Shown piece after piece: positions 55,061 through 63,755 of a stretch of 64,000 nucleotides of DNA. A model generated the notes under the pieces. It worked only from the letters and a program-made list of their open reading frames with translations, was not told where the DNA came from and made no database searches. The stretch comes from JAJEFO01 sp965214325 (lineage in GTDB: Bacteria; Pseudomonadota; Alphaproteobacteria; Rhodobacterales; Rhodobacteraceae), in the NCBI GenBank assembly GCA_965214325.1, contig CBDCBG010000006.1, positions 2,542,001-2,606,000 of the forward strand, in the 5' to 3' direction. How positions within the stretch are numbered: position 1 is the stretch's first letter; the number at the start of each line of letters is the position of its first letter. A program made the position numbers and the translations under genes.

Positions 55061-55849
55061 ATGAGAGACCTCGTCAAAGGCAAGCGCATTGTCGTTACCG
55101 GATCATCTTCGGGCATTGGCTGGGAGACGGCGCGCGTCCTGTCCGAGAATGGGGCGGAGGTCTTGGGCGTGGACCTCAACAAGAACTTCGACCACGTGGA
55201 GGAGTTCTATCGCGCCGACCTGTCGGACAAGGCAACGATTGACGCGCTTGCGGACGTGCTGCCTGACGGGATCGACGGGCTGGTGAACAATGCAGGCCTG
55301 CCACCGACGCGTCAGGCAGGCTTGTTGCTGAGAGTGAACCTGATCGGGCTGAAGTGCCTGACGTTGAACCTGATCCCGAAGCTCAACGATGGCGCCAGCA
55401 TCGTGAATGTCGCATCGCTGGCCGGATCCGGCTGGCCAAAAGCGGTCGATGCGGTCAAGGCATCCGAAACGCTGGACTTTCACAACGTGGAAGACTTCAT
55501 CGAACGCTGGAAGGTGTCGAATGAGGGCGGACGCAGCTACTTCTTTTCCAAGGAAGCCCTGATCGTCTGGACGATGCAGAACCGCTGGACCTGGCGCGAC
55601 CAGGGCATCCGCATGAATGCGGTCAGCCCCGGTCCGGTGGAAACCCCGATCCTGGGGGACTTCCTGCAAACGCTTGGGGCGCGGGCCGCAGAGGACCGCA
55701 AGCTCATGGATCGGCCAGGCACGCCTGAAGACATCGCCCCGGTCATCATGTTCTTGCTGTCTGACATGGCGGCCTGGATCCGTGGCACGAACATCCCCGC
55801 CGACGGGGGCATGTCGTCCAACATCCTGTGCGGCATGCACGATCTATAG
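55061..55849 (+). CDS. Short-chain dehydrogenase, coniferyl-alcohol-dehydrogenase-like
   Basis: 262 codons. Cofactor motif TGSSSGIGWETARVL, NNAGLPP, Ser in VASLAGSGW, and catalytic YFFSK (YxxxK). The short N-terminus, RADLSD motif, RMNAVSPGPVETPIL and final GTNIPADGG match the coniferyl-alcohol dehydrogenase (CalA) group of SDRs. The substrate is inferred and could be another primary alcohol. It starts 3 bases after the ALDH stop. Confidence 0.82.
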   Translation: MRDLVKGKRIVVTGSSSGIGWETARVLSENGAEVLGVDLNKNFDHVEEFYRADLSDKATIDALADVLPDGIDGLVNNAGLPPTRQAGLLLRVNLIGLKCLTLNLIPKLNDGASIVNVASLAGSGWPKAVDAVKASETLDFHNVEDFIERWKVSNEGGRSYFFSKEALIVWTMQNRWTWRDQGIRMNAVSPGPVETPILGDFLQTLGARAAEDRKLMDRPGTPEDIAPVIMFLLSDMAAWIRGTNIPADGGMSSNILCGMHDL

Positions 55850-55862
55850 AGGAGAAGAGAGC

Positions 55863-57386
55863 ATGGACACGTTAGGCTGGATCATTCTCGTAATCGTCGT
55901 TCTTGCGATCGTCATCGCATTGGCCGCCTGGTGGTACAAGCGTGCCACCAATGAGGTCTCGCTCCTGCGCACCGGCATCGGTGGGCGGCGCGTGGTGATC
56001 GACGGCGGGGTGCTGGCGATTCCCTATTTCCACGAAATCAGTCTGGTGAACATGCAAACGCTCCGGCTGGACGTGGATCGACGGGGAGAGGCCTCGCTCA
56101 TCACGCAGGACCGGCTCCGCGTGGACGTGGGGGCGGAATTCTACGTCTCGGTCATGCCGGACGCAGAGGCGATCACGCGGGCGGCACAGACGCTCGGCAA
56201 GCGGACGTTTCAGCGCGAAGAGTTGCGCAACCTGATCGACGGGATGCTGGTCGATGCACTGCGGTCGGTTGCGGCGCGCATGACGATGGATGAACTGCAC
56301 GAAAACCGTGCGCAGTTCGTGGCGGATGTGCGCGACATGCTTAAGGACACGCTCTCGCGCTACGGCCTTCAGCTCGACAGCGTCTCGCTGACGGGGCTCG
56401 ACCAGACGCCGTTCTCGGCGCTTGATGAAAACAATGCCTTCAACGCGGTTGGCATGCGCAAGCTGGCGGAGGTAATTGCCAAGTCGAAGAAAGAGCGGGC
56501 AGAAATCGATGCTGACAGCGAGGTTTCAGTTCGCCGCGCGGCCATGGAGGCTTCGCGCAAGCGACTGGAGATCGATCTCGAGGAACGCCGCGCCGAGATC
56601 GCCCAGCAGCAGGAGATCGAAACGCTTGCTGCCGCCCAGATTGCCGAGGTCGCCAAGCGCAAGGCGGACAGCGAACGGGCGGCGACCGAGGCCAAGATCG
56701 GAATGGAGCGCAGCATTCAGGCCGCCGAGGTTGAGCGTGAACAGGCGCTGACCATCGCTGAGCAGGACCGCCAGATTGCGATAGCCGCCAAGAGTCAGGA
56801 GGAGAGCCGCGCGCAGATGGAAGCGGACGCCGCCCGGGTGGAGGCCGTGAAAGCGGCCGAGGCCGTGGAGACCGTGCGCGCCTTGGCGGATACCGAACGC
56901 CGCGCGGAACTCGCGCGCGTCACTGCCGAGGCAGACGCCAGGACTGCCGCTGCGAAGGCAGCCATTGCGGCTGAAAGCGACAAGATCACGGCCAGGGACA
57001 AGGCCGCCGCCCGGCGCGAGGCGGCTGAGGCCGAGAAGGCCGTCAAGCTCGCCGAGGCGGAGGCCAGCCGAGCGCAGATCGAGGCGGAGAACGCCCGCAC
57101 CGACGCGCTCATGGCCATGGAGATGGAAAAGGCGCGGCTCGAAGCCATGCCCAGGATCGTCGGCGAAATGGTCAAACCGGCTGAAAGGATCAACTCGATC
57201 AACGTCAATCACGTGACAGGTCTCGGCAGCCAAGGCGGCGACAACGCCTTGCGAACGCCCGTTGCCTCCGCCATGGACGCTATCATGGACATGGCGGTCC
57301 AGTTGCCGCTCTTGAAGAAAATCGGCGACCAGATGGGTGTTTCCTTCGACGAGGCCGCCGGTGGCGATGCCAAGAAAGACGAGTGA
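55863..57386 (+). CDS. Flotillin-like SPFH protein
   Basis: 507 codons from ATG 55863 with GAGGAG nine bases before. One N-terminal membrane helix (LGWIILVIVVLAIVIALAAWW), an SPFH domain (GGRRVVIDGGVLAIPYFHEISLVNM), then about 250 residues of Glu-Ala-rich coiled coil, and a C-terminal tail. This is the YqiK/FloT type. It is the last gene of the liv-ALDH-SDR operon; its role there is unknown, possibly a membrane scaffold. Confidence 0.9.
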   Translation: MDTLGWIILVIVVLAIVIALAAWWYKRATNEVSLLRTGIGGRRVVIDGGVLAIPYFHEISLVNMQTLRLDVDRRGEASLITQDRLRVDVGAEFYVSVMPDAEAITRAAQTLGKRTFQREELRNLIDGMLVDALRSVAARMTMDELHENRAQFVADVRDMLKDTLSRYGLQLDSVSLTGLDQTPFSALDENNAFNAVGMRKLAEVIAKSKKERAEIDADSEVSVRRAAMEASRKRLEIDLEERRAEIAQQQEIETLAAAQIAEVAKRKADSERAATEAKIGMERSIQAAEVEREQALTIAEQDRQIAIAAKSQEESRAQMEADAARVEAVKAAEAVETVRALADTERRAELARVTAEADARTAAAKAAIAAESDKITARDKAAARREAAEAEKAVKLAEAEASRAQIEAENARTDALMAMEMEKARLEAMPRIVGEMVKPAERINSINVNHVTGLGSQGGDNALRTPVASAMDAIMDMAVQLPLLKKIGDQMGVSFDEAAGGDAKKDE

Positions 57387-57400
57387 AGCCGAGCGGAATC

Positions 57401-57448
57401 GGAGTGTTCACACAGTGCGTGAGCCGGCCAGTTCCAAGTGAACACTCC
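57401..57448. repeat. 11-bp inverted repeat after the flotillin gene
   Basis: GGAGTGTTCAC (57401-57411) pairs with GTGAACACTCC (57438-57448). It may be a terminator for the liv operon, although there is no T-run, or an end of the decayed TnpB element next to it. Confidence 0.5.
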
Positions 57449-57740
57449 GTCGCCTGAAGGCGACGGCTTCCTGGCCAAGCTGCGCGGCAACCCGCCCGAT
57501 TTGCGACCGAAGGCCGGTTCCCGGCCCCGCAGCGCGTTGCGGGATGTTCCGGCCGCGTTCACGTCACGGTCGGGAACCAGCCCGCAGCCGGCGCACCCCT
57601 GCGTCCTGGCGGCGAGGGTCTTCGGCGTGTCGGGAACGCCGCCACGTCCGCTGCACTCCTGAGAGGTGCCGCGCGGGTCGACGAGGACCACGGATCCACC
57701 GGCGCTTTCGGCCTTGCAGTGTCGACGGCTGTGAAAGAGC
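57420..57740 (-). pseudogene. TnpB (IS200/IS605 OrfB) C-terminal remnant with end hairpin
   Basis: On the minus strand it reads KAESAGGSVVLVDPRGTSQECSG, then a damaged zinc ribbon (CAGCG kept, first CxxC lost), DRDVNAAGTSRN (third RuvC motif, normally DRDVNAARNI) and GGLPRSLARKPSPSGDG. The hairpin CCGTCGCC-TGAA-GGCGACGG at about 57448-57468 is the right-end type. The N-terminal 300 residues are missing. Confidence 0.75.
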
Positions 57741-57794
57741 GCGGGATATTGGTGGCAGGCCGCGCTTTTCCCAGAATCGTTTCCTTTTCCCATC

Positions 57795-57850
57795 GTGCGG
57801 CTCCTATCGTGCGGCTCCTATCGTACGGCTCCTTTCGTGAGGCTTCTGTC
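57795..57850. repeat. 14-bp tandem repeat, four units
   Basis: Units CGTGCGGCTCCTAT, CGTGCGGCTCCTAT, CGTACGGCTCCTTT and CGTGAGGCTTCTGT follow head to tail; a partial fifth starts CGTCCGCA. It lies between the TnpB remnant and the zinc-finger gene and may be the repeated end of IS21-type element B. Confidence 0.85.
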
Positions 57851-58170
57851 GTCCGCATCGACCTGCGGCCCGGGTCCTGTGCCGGGGCTGCGTTCGGTTC
57901 GAGCCTGAGGCGCGGATCCGGCATGGGTCGCCTTTGCGGCGCACCCTTGCGGATCGTTCCCTTCCCCAGCCGTGGGGTCCTGCCGGCCGCGGCTCCTTTG
58001 CCGCGGCTCCGGCCGGATGGCAGTGTGGCATCGAAGGAGAGAGCGATGCGGCACCGGGCAAGATTGTTTGGAGACAAACCCCGGCGCCGCACCCGAACGA
58101 GCCGGTCGCGGGGACCGAACTCCCGTGCATTGTCAGGCAGTTTCGCGTCCGGGTCCACCCCGCTCTTCGG

Positions 58171-58511
58171 ATGGATGTGTGCGAGACGGGACGTCTGTTC
58201 AATTGCAACCGGTGCCGTCGGCAGGTCGTGATCTGCCGCTCGTGCGACCGCGGGCACCGGTACTGTTCCAAGGCCTGCAGCGAGCGGTCCCGCGTCGAGA
58301 ACCGGCGCGAGACGCGACGGCGCTACCGGCGCGCGGAGAGGGGCCGCGAGACGGGCCGGAACCGTCAGCGGCGATACCGGATGCGCCAGGCGGACCTGGC
58401 GCGCGCGGCGGCCAGGATCGCGACCGCGGCGGCGGCCGTCCGCGCGCCGGCCGTCCCCGGCGAAAAAACCGTTACGGACCATCCTTCCGGGCCGTTCCGG
58501 AAGCCCTTAGT
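58171..58511 (+). pseudogene. IS21-B zinc-finger protein, N-terminal part
   Basis: From ATG 58171 it reads MDVCETGRLFNCNRCRR and CRSCDRGHRYCSKACSERSR, a cluster of cysteines typical of small zinc-binding proteins, followed by a very basic helix (RRETRRRYRRAERGRE). IS1634 copy 2 splits the gene at 58511. Joined to 60610-60703 the frame is open for 144 codons and gains a second Cys cluster at its end. Confidence 0.65.
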
Positions 58512-60603
58512 CGGAACTTCACACGGTCATTTTGCGTGCAACCCGTTGACATGAAACGGGAATCTGCGGTTCTGAGGCCCCGTAGATGGATTTCTGTTGC
58601 CATAACGCCCGCAGGCGCGGATCCCGGCGCATCCGGCGAGCGGTCCCGAGGGGATTGAACGGGGACGCAACATTCCTTTTGATTTTTTCTCTTGACTTCA
58701 CAGACCGGGTCGATACAATGAGGCCGGAAAGTTCCCATGACGGATGCCCGCCATGGCCCTCAACATCGAATCCGTGCCCAACCAGGCCGGAAAGCCCGCA
58801 ATCCTCCTCCGCCAGGCTTGGCGGGAGGGAAAGCGGGTCCGCAAGAGGACCGTCGCCAACCTCTCGAAGTTCCCGCCCGAGATCGTCGATGGCTTCCGGG
58901 CCGTGCTCAAGGGCGCCGTCGCCGTCAGCGACGTCGGCGACCTCATGCAGGTCGAGCGCTCCCTCCTGCACGGGCATGTCGCCGCCGTCCTCGGCACCGC
59001 GCGGGACCTCGGCCTCGAGCGCATGCTCCACCGGACCCGCAGCCGCGAGCGCCAGCTGGCGCTGGCCGCCGTCGTCTCGAGGGTGCTGTCGCCCGATTCC
59101 AAGCTCGCCACCGCCCGGCGGCTGTCGCCCGAGACCGCGACGAGCAGCCTCGGCGCCCTGCTCGGGCTCGGCCCCGTCGCCGGCAACGAGGTGCTCGACA
59201 TGCCCGGCTGGCTTCTGAAGCGCCAGCCCTGGATCGAGAGGAGCCTGGCCAGCCGGCACCTGAAGGACGGAACGCTCATCCTGTACGACGTCTCCTCGAG
59301 CTACCTCGAGGGCACCTGCTGCCCGCTCGCGGCCTTCGGCCACAGCCGCGACGGGAAGAGGGGCAAGCGGCAGATCGTGTTCGGGATGCTCTGCGCCTCC
59401 GACGGCTGCCCGGTCGCGGTGGAGGTGTTCCCCGGAAACACCGCGGACCCGTCCACGGTGGCAAGCCAGGTGAACAGGATCCGAAAGCGCTTCGGCATCG
59501 ACCGCATCGCCCTCGTGGGCGACAGGGGGATGCTGACCACGGCGCGGATCCGCGAGGACATCGAGCCGGCGGGGCTCGACTGGATCTCGGCCCTGAAGAC
59601 GCAGGACATCCGCAAGCTCCTGAAGGAGGGCGCGGACGGCGCCCCGGCCCCTCTGGTGCCCGAGACGCTGGCTCCCGACGCGGTGGCCGAGGTCACGGGC
59701 CCGGACTTCCCCGGCGAGCGGCTGATGGTCTGCATGAACCCCCGGCTGCGGCAGGAGCGGGCGCGCAAGCGTTCGGCCCTGCTCCAGGCCACCGAGGAGG
59801 CGCTGGCGGCGATCGCGAGGTCGGTGCGCTCGGGCCGGCTGAAGGGCCGGGAGGCCATCGACCGCCGGGTGGGCAGGGACGTCAACCGCCGGAAGGTCGG
59901 GAAGCACATGGAAGTCGACGTGACCGACAGGGGCGTCTCCTGGCGCAGGCGGAAGGACCGGATCGAGGCGGAGGCCAGGCTCGACGGCGGCTGCGTCATC
60001 CGCACCAGCCTGGATTCCGCCTCCATGGGCGCAACGGAGGCCGTCGAGGATTGCAAGTCGCTCGCCGGCGTGGAGCGCGCGTTCCGGAACGCGAAGAGCG
60101 ACCTCCGGATCCGTCCGGTCTACGTGTACTCCCCCGACCACGTCCGCGCGCACGTGTTCCTTTGCATGCTGGCCCTGCACGTCGAATGGCACATGCGCCG
60201 GCGCCTCGCGCCGCTCCTGTTCGAGGACGACGACCGCGCGGACGCCCGGGAACGGCGGAACTCGCCGGTGGAGAAGGCCCGGCCGTCGGAATCCGCCCGG
60301 CGGAAGGCCGCAACGAAGCGCACCGCAGACGACCTGCCCGCCCACAGCTTCCGCACCCTGCTCGACGATCTCTCGGGGATGGCGCTGAACCAGCTGCGCC
60401 TGTCGGACCATGACGCAAGCCTGCTGTCCGTCGTCACCAGGCCGACCCCGGTCCAGAAACGGGCCTTCCAGCTTCTCGGAGTGAACCCTGACCGGAACGT
60501 TCCCATAAAGATGACAGGTTGACGGGCGGCCGCAGGGCCGGAAAACCCATGAAAACCAGAAGGTTGGTCATTGAATCCCTTTTCAGATCCCCCTGAAGTT
60601 CCG
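58512..60603 (+). mobile_element. IS1634-type element, copy 2, intact
   Basis: 2092 bp, ends CGGAACTTCA/TGAAGTTCCG, flanked by the 6-bp duplication CTTAGT (58506-58511 and 60604-60609). It is in opposite orientation to copy 1. It carries one complete transposase gene. Confidence 0.95.
58744..60522 (+). CDS. IS1634-family transposase
   Basis: 592 codons, unbroken. DDE residues in ILYDVSSSYLEG, ALVGDRGMLTTARI and SLAGVERAFRNAKSDL. The C-terminus is ALNQLRLSDHDASLLSVV and NVPIKMTG. Compared with copy 1 it has several substitutions (for example LDWLLK to PGWLLK, AYKSLAG to DCKSLAG), two of them close to the catalytic Glu region, so activity is uncertain. The ATG at 58753 (MALNIES) may be the true start. 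Confidence 0.92.
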   Translation: MPAMALNIESVPNQAGKPAILLRQAWREGKRVRKRTVANLSKFPPEIVDGFRAVLKGAVAVSDVGDLMQVERSLLHGHVAAVLGTARDLGLERMLHRTRSRERQLALAAVVSRVLSPDSKLATARRLSPETATSSLGALLGLGPVAGNEVLDMPGWLLKRQPWIERSLASRHLKDGTLILYDVSSSYLEGTCCPLAAFGHSRDGKRGKRQIVFGMLCASDGCPVAVEVFPGNTADPSTVASQVNRIRKRFGIDRIALVGDRGMLTTARIREDIEPAGLDWISALKTQDIRKLLKEGADGAPAPLVPETLAPDAVAEVTGPDFPGERLMVCMNPRLRQERARKRSALLQATEEALAAIARSVRSGRLKGREAIDRRVGRDVNRRKVGKHMEVDVTDRGVSWRRRKDRIEAEARLDGGCVIRTSLDSASMGATEAVEDCKSLAGVERAFRNAKSDLRIRPVYVYSPDHVRAHVFLCMLALHVEWHMRRRLAPLLFEDDDRADARERRNSPVEKARPSESARRKAATKRTADDLPAHSFRTLLDDLSGMALNQLRLSDHDASLLSVVTRPTPVQKRAFQLLGVNPDRNVPIKMTG

Positions 60604-60609
60604 CTTAGT

Positions 60610-60703
60610 TGCGGAGCTTCCGACGCGATCCGTGCGCGAATCGCCGCCTCGGTGCGTCGGTTGCGGCCGGGTCTGCTCCCATCTGGTGCTGGCGGACCCC
60701 TGA
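60610..60703 (+). pseudogene. IS21-B zinc-finger protein, C-terminal part
   Basis: After removal of IS1634 copy 2 and one CTTAGT, codons continue as VAELPTRSVRESPP and CVGCGRVCSHLVLADP, then TGA at 60701-60703. The CxxCGxxC cluster completes the protein. istA starts 34 bases downstream with AGGAGG before its ATG. Confidence 0.65.
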
Positions 60704-60737
60704 TCGCGGCATTGGGGACGGCAAAGGAGGTGATCTC

Positions 60738-62225
60738 ATGGCGATCGACGAGGAAACGCGGGCGACGATCGTGCGGCTGTCGCGGGCCGAGGGCTGGCCG
60801 GTCGGGACGATCGCGAGGCATCTCGGCGTGCACCACGGCACGGTGACGCGGGCGCTGCGGGCGGCCGGGCAGGAGCGGCGGCCCCGGCCGAAGCTCATCG
60901 ACCCCTTCGTCCCCTTCATCAGCAAGCAGCTCGATGAGGCTCCGGACCTGCCGGCCAGCACGCTCTGGCGGCAGGTCGGGGCGCGGGGCTACCGCGGCGG
61001 GGAGGACCACTTCCGCCACAGCCTGCGCGCCCTCGGGCTCAGGCCCGCGAGGCGGCCCGAGCCGTCGATGCGGCTCAGCTTCCTTCCGGCGGAGCAGGCC
61101 CAGGTCGACTGGGGCGAGTTCGGGCGGGTCCGGATCGGCCGGGCGGAGCACAGGCTGATGGGGCTCCTCGTGACCCTCAGCCACTCGCGCCAGAGCTTCC
61201 TGAGCCTGTTCCACGACGCGCGGATGAGCAGCTTCCTGCAGGGTCATGTCGAGGCGTTCGAGGCGCTTGGCGGGGTTCCCCGCAGGCTTTTGTACGACAA
61301 TCTCAAGAGCGCCGTGGTCGCGCGGCGCGGCAAGGCCGTCACCTTCCATCCGACACTGCTGGCGCTGGCGGCCCACTACGCGTTCGAGCCGTGCGCCGCC
61401 TGGCCCAGGCGGCCGCAGGAGAAGGGGCGCGTGGAACGGCGAATCGGGTTTGCGCGAACCGGCTTCTTCGCCGGCCGTGACATCACGGCCCCGCTCGACG
61501 AACTCAACGCCGCGGCCCGGGCGTGGTGCTTCGGCGCGGCCGCCGAGCGTCCCTGGCCGGACGACGACAGCCTTCTGGTCCGGGATGCCTTCGCCAGGGA
61601 AAGGGAGAGGCTGATCCCCTTGCCCGCCGACCCCTTCCCGAGCGAGGAGCTGCGAGCGGTGCGGATCGACAAGACCTGCCATGCCCGCTTCGACATGAAC
61701 GACTGCAGCGTTCCGCCCGACTTCGCCGGGGCGAGGCTGACGCTTGCCGCAACCCGCGACACGGTCCGCATCCTCGACGGGACCCGCGAGGTCGCGCGCC
61801 ACCGGCGCTGCCACGACAGGCAGCGGACCGTCAGCGATCCCGAGCACGCCAGAGCGATCGCCGCGCGCAAGCGGCACGGATCCATGAGCGTCCGCGACCG
61901 GCTGCTGCGCACCGTGCCGCGGGCGGAGGAGATGCTCGCGCTTGCCGGACATCGCGGGCGGAACGTCGCGACATGCGCCCGGATCCTGACCGGCCTGCTC
62001 GACACGCACGGCACCGACGAGGTCGACCGGGCGGTCGCCGTCGCGCTGGCGCGCGGCTCGTGCGACGCGAACACGGTGCGCGGCATCGTCGAGGCCCGCC
62101 GCGCCGCGCAGGGCCTGCCGGCCGTCAGCGTCGCCGACGGCGGCGGCGTCCGCGGAACGACGCCGCGGGCGACCGGTCTCGACGCCTGCGACAGCCCCGG
62201 AACCGCAGGAAAGGACGGAACATGA
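60738..62225 (+). CDS. istA: IS21-B transposase IstA
   Basis: 495 codons from ATG 60738 (MAIDEETRATIVRL) with AGGAGG seven bases before. N-terminal HTH (WPVGTIARHLGVHHGTVTRALR), DDE core AQVDWGEFGRV (first Asp), LYDNLKSAVV (second Asp), PQEKGRVERRIGF (Glu), then the C-terminal barrel. The protein is clearly different from the 509-codon IstA at 25372. The stop overlaps istB by 3 bases (ATGA). Confidence 0.92.
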   Translation: MAIDEETRATIVRLSRAEGWPVGTIARHLGVHHGTVTRALRAAGQERRPRPKLIDPFVPFISKQLDEAPDLPASTLWRQVGARGYRGGEDHFRHSLRALGLRPARRPEPSMRLSFLPAEQAQVDWGEFGRVRIGRAEHRLMGLLVTLSHSRQSFLSLFHDARMSSFLQGHVEAFEALGGVPRRLLYDNLKSAVVARRGKAVTFHPTLLALAAHYAFEPCAAWPRRPQEKGRVERRIGFARTGFFAGRDITAPLDELNAAARAWCFGAAAERPWPDDDSLLVRDAFARERERLIPLPADPFPSEELRAVRIDKTCHARFDMNDCSVPPDFAGARLTLAATRDTVRILDGTREVARHRRCHDRQRTVSDPEHARAIAARKRHGSMSVRDRLLRTVPRAEEMLALAGHRGRNVATCARILTGLLDTHGTDEVDRAVAVALARGSCDANTVRGIVEARRAAQGLPAVSVADGGGVRGTTPRATGLDACDSPGTAGKDGT

Positions 62226-62416
62226 ACGGACTCAGGGAGCGGGCCGGAGCGCTCGGCCTACACGGCATCGTCAGCCGCTGGGAGGACGTTGCCGGCGCCG
62301 ACTGGATCGAGGAGCTGATCGCCGGCGAGGAGCAGGCACGCAGCGCCCGAAGCTTCGAGCGCCGCCGCGCCGAGGCACGGCTGCCCGCCTTCAAGCCGCT
62401 GGCGGACTTCGACCTG
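62222..62416 (+). pseudogene. istB: IS21-B helper IstB, truncated
   Basis: About 65 codons of the IstB N-terminal helical region (GLHGIVSRWEDVAGADWIEEL, then FKPLADFDL). The frame then runs into foreign sequence (SIGVQNRPTIGVQN) and stops at 62461. The AAA+ domain is missing, so the element cannot move by itself. Confidence 0.8.
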
Positions 62417-62510
62417 TCAATAGGCGTCCAAAACAGACCCACCATCGGCGTCCAAAATTGACCCGCCTTTTCCCGTCTTCCTTTCCCGGTAGCGTTTTTT
62501 CGGCGGAGGG
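62415..62510. mobile_element. End fragment of a third IS21-like element
   Basis: Begins TGTCAATAGGCG and has two direct copies of GGCGTCCAAAA (62423-62433 and 62447-62457) followed by AGACCC/TTGACCC. Such repeats and the TGTCAA start resemble ends of other IS21 members. It is cut at 62511 by IS21 copy 2. Confidence 0.5.
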
Positions 62511-62999
62511 TGCCGAATTTCACCAACGTACCACCCTAATTTCAGCCAAAGTAGCCGGTCAATTTCACTCAACGTAGCCACCCAATGTCACCATGGTAGC
62601 CACCCGGAGCGAAGCGACGCGATCAGGCCGTGTTGGGCAAGTTGGTCTCCTCTTCTGTTCCGGGTCTGAAGCTATCTCCGCGAAGGCCCTGCCGCAAGGC
62701 TCGGCCGTCAGGACCGGTCCTCCGGTACGGGATTCCGGCAATGCGTGTGCACGCTGCCGGAGCGTCAGCGACGCCTTCTTCGAATCCAAATTGAAATGGT
62801 TGTTGTTGCGGTCCTGTGGAGCTTGTGGGCGAGAGGCCCGCGAGTGTGGGCAATGCGGTGGGCGACGCCCTTGCGTCGTCCACGGCTTGTCCACACGGCC
62901 CGCAGGGCGCGGGCCGGCCCGAAGGGCTCGTCCACAAATCCACAGGACCCCCCGGGACCGATTTCGGCAGACGTCCCGGCCTGGCGCCGGCTCCGGCTC

Positions 63000-63755
63000 T
63001 CATTTTCCGTCCTCGGCGCTGTCGGCCCGCATCGACGAACCGTGCAGCTCGAACCGGATCGCGCCATGGACGAGGCGGTCGAGGATGGCGTCCGCGACCG
63101 TCGGCTCCGCGACTGTCTGGTGCCAGCCAGCCACCGGCAGTTGCGAAGTGACGATCACCGAGCGGCGGTCGAAGCGGTCGTCGAGGATCTCGAGCAGGTC
63201 GCGCGCCCGGGCCGCATCGAGCGCGGCCAGGCCCCAGTCGTCGAGGATGATCACGTCGAGCCTGGCGAGATCGCGGTAGAGCTTGGGGATGGTGCCTTCG
63301 CCGTGAGCGATCCGCAGTTCGGTGAGCAGTCGCGGGACGCGCAGGTACCGGGCCTGAAACCCTTCGAGACATGCCTTGTGGGCGAGTGCGCAGGCGATCC
63401 AGCTCTTGCCCGTGCCGCACGGGCCGGTGATCAGGATGTTGGCGCCGTTCCGGATCCAGGCACAGTCGCCGAGGCCGAGCACGACGCTGCGCTTGAGGCC
63501 GCGCCGCCGGGTGAGGTTGATGTCCTCGAAGCAGGCGTCCTGGTGGCGCAGCTGGGCCTTCTTCAGGCGCCGCTGCAGCGCGCGCGAGCGCCGCTCGACG
63601 ACCTCGCGGTCGATCAGCAGCGCGAGCCGGTCCTCGAACGGCATGTCGTCCAGATCGTGGCGTGCCAGCTGTTCCTGGAAGGCGGCCAGCATGCCGGGCA
63701 GGCGCAGCGATGCGATGCGCTGGGTGAGCGGGTGCAGGATGGCAGTGTCGGTCAT
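63000..63755 (-). CDS. istB: IS21 helper ATPase IstB, copy 2
   Basis: 251 codons, same sequence as 24620-25375, with Walker A GPCGTGKSW and Walker B VIILDDWGL. Its ATG overlaps the istA stop. Confidence 0.95.
   Translation of the reverse strand: MTDTAILHPLTQRIASLRLPGMLAAFQEQLARHDLDDMPFEDRLALLIDREVVERRSRALQRRLKKAQLRHQDACFEDINLTRRRGLKRSVVLGLGDCAWIRNGANILITGPCGTGKSWIACALAHKACLEGFQARYLRVPRLLTELRIAHGEGTIPKLYRDLARLDVIILDDWGLAALDAARARDLLEILDDRFDRRSVIVTSQLPVAGWHQTVAEPTVADAILDRLVHGAIRFELHGSSMRADSAEDGK

Larger units (their letters stand above)
57795..62414 (+). mobile_element. IS21-type element B (zinc-finger gene, istA, istB), broken
   Basis: A second IS21 lineage, unlike 24130-27076. Gene order is small zinc-finger protein, istA, istB. 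IS1634 copy 2 (58512-60603) is inserted in the first gene, and istB is cut after about 65 codons by another IS end at 62415. The left boundary is a guess set at the tandem repeat; the right end is lost. Confidence 0.6.

Noticed and set aside
57795..57850. CRISPR array
   Set aside because: Units are 14 bp and directly adjacent with no spacers.
58519..60411. 630-codon minus-strand frame opposite the IS1634 transposase (and similar frames at 27071-28828)
   Set aside because: Mirror of the real transposase gene; composition rich in Arg, His, Gly and Ala without any domain.
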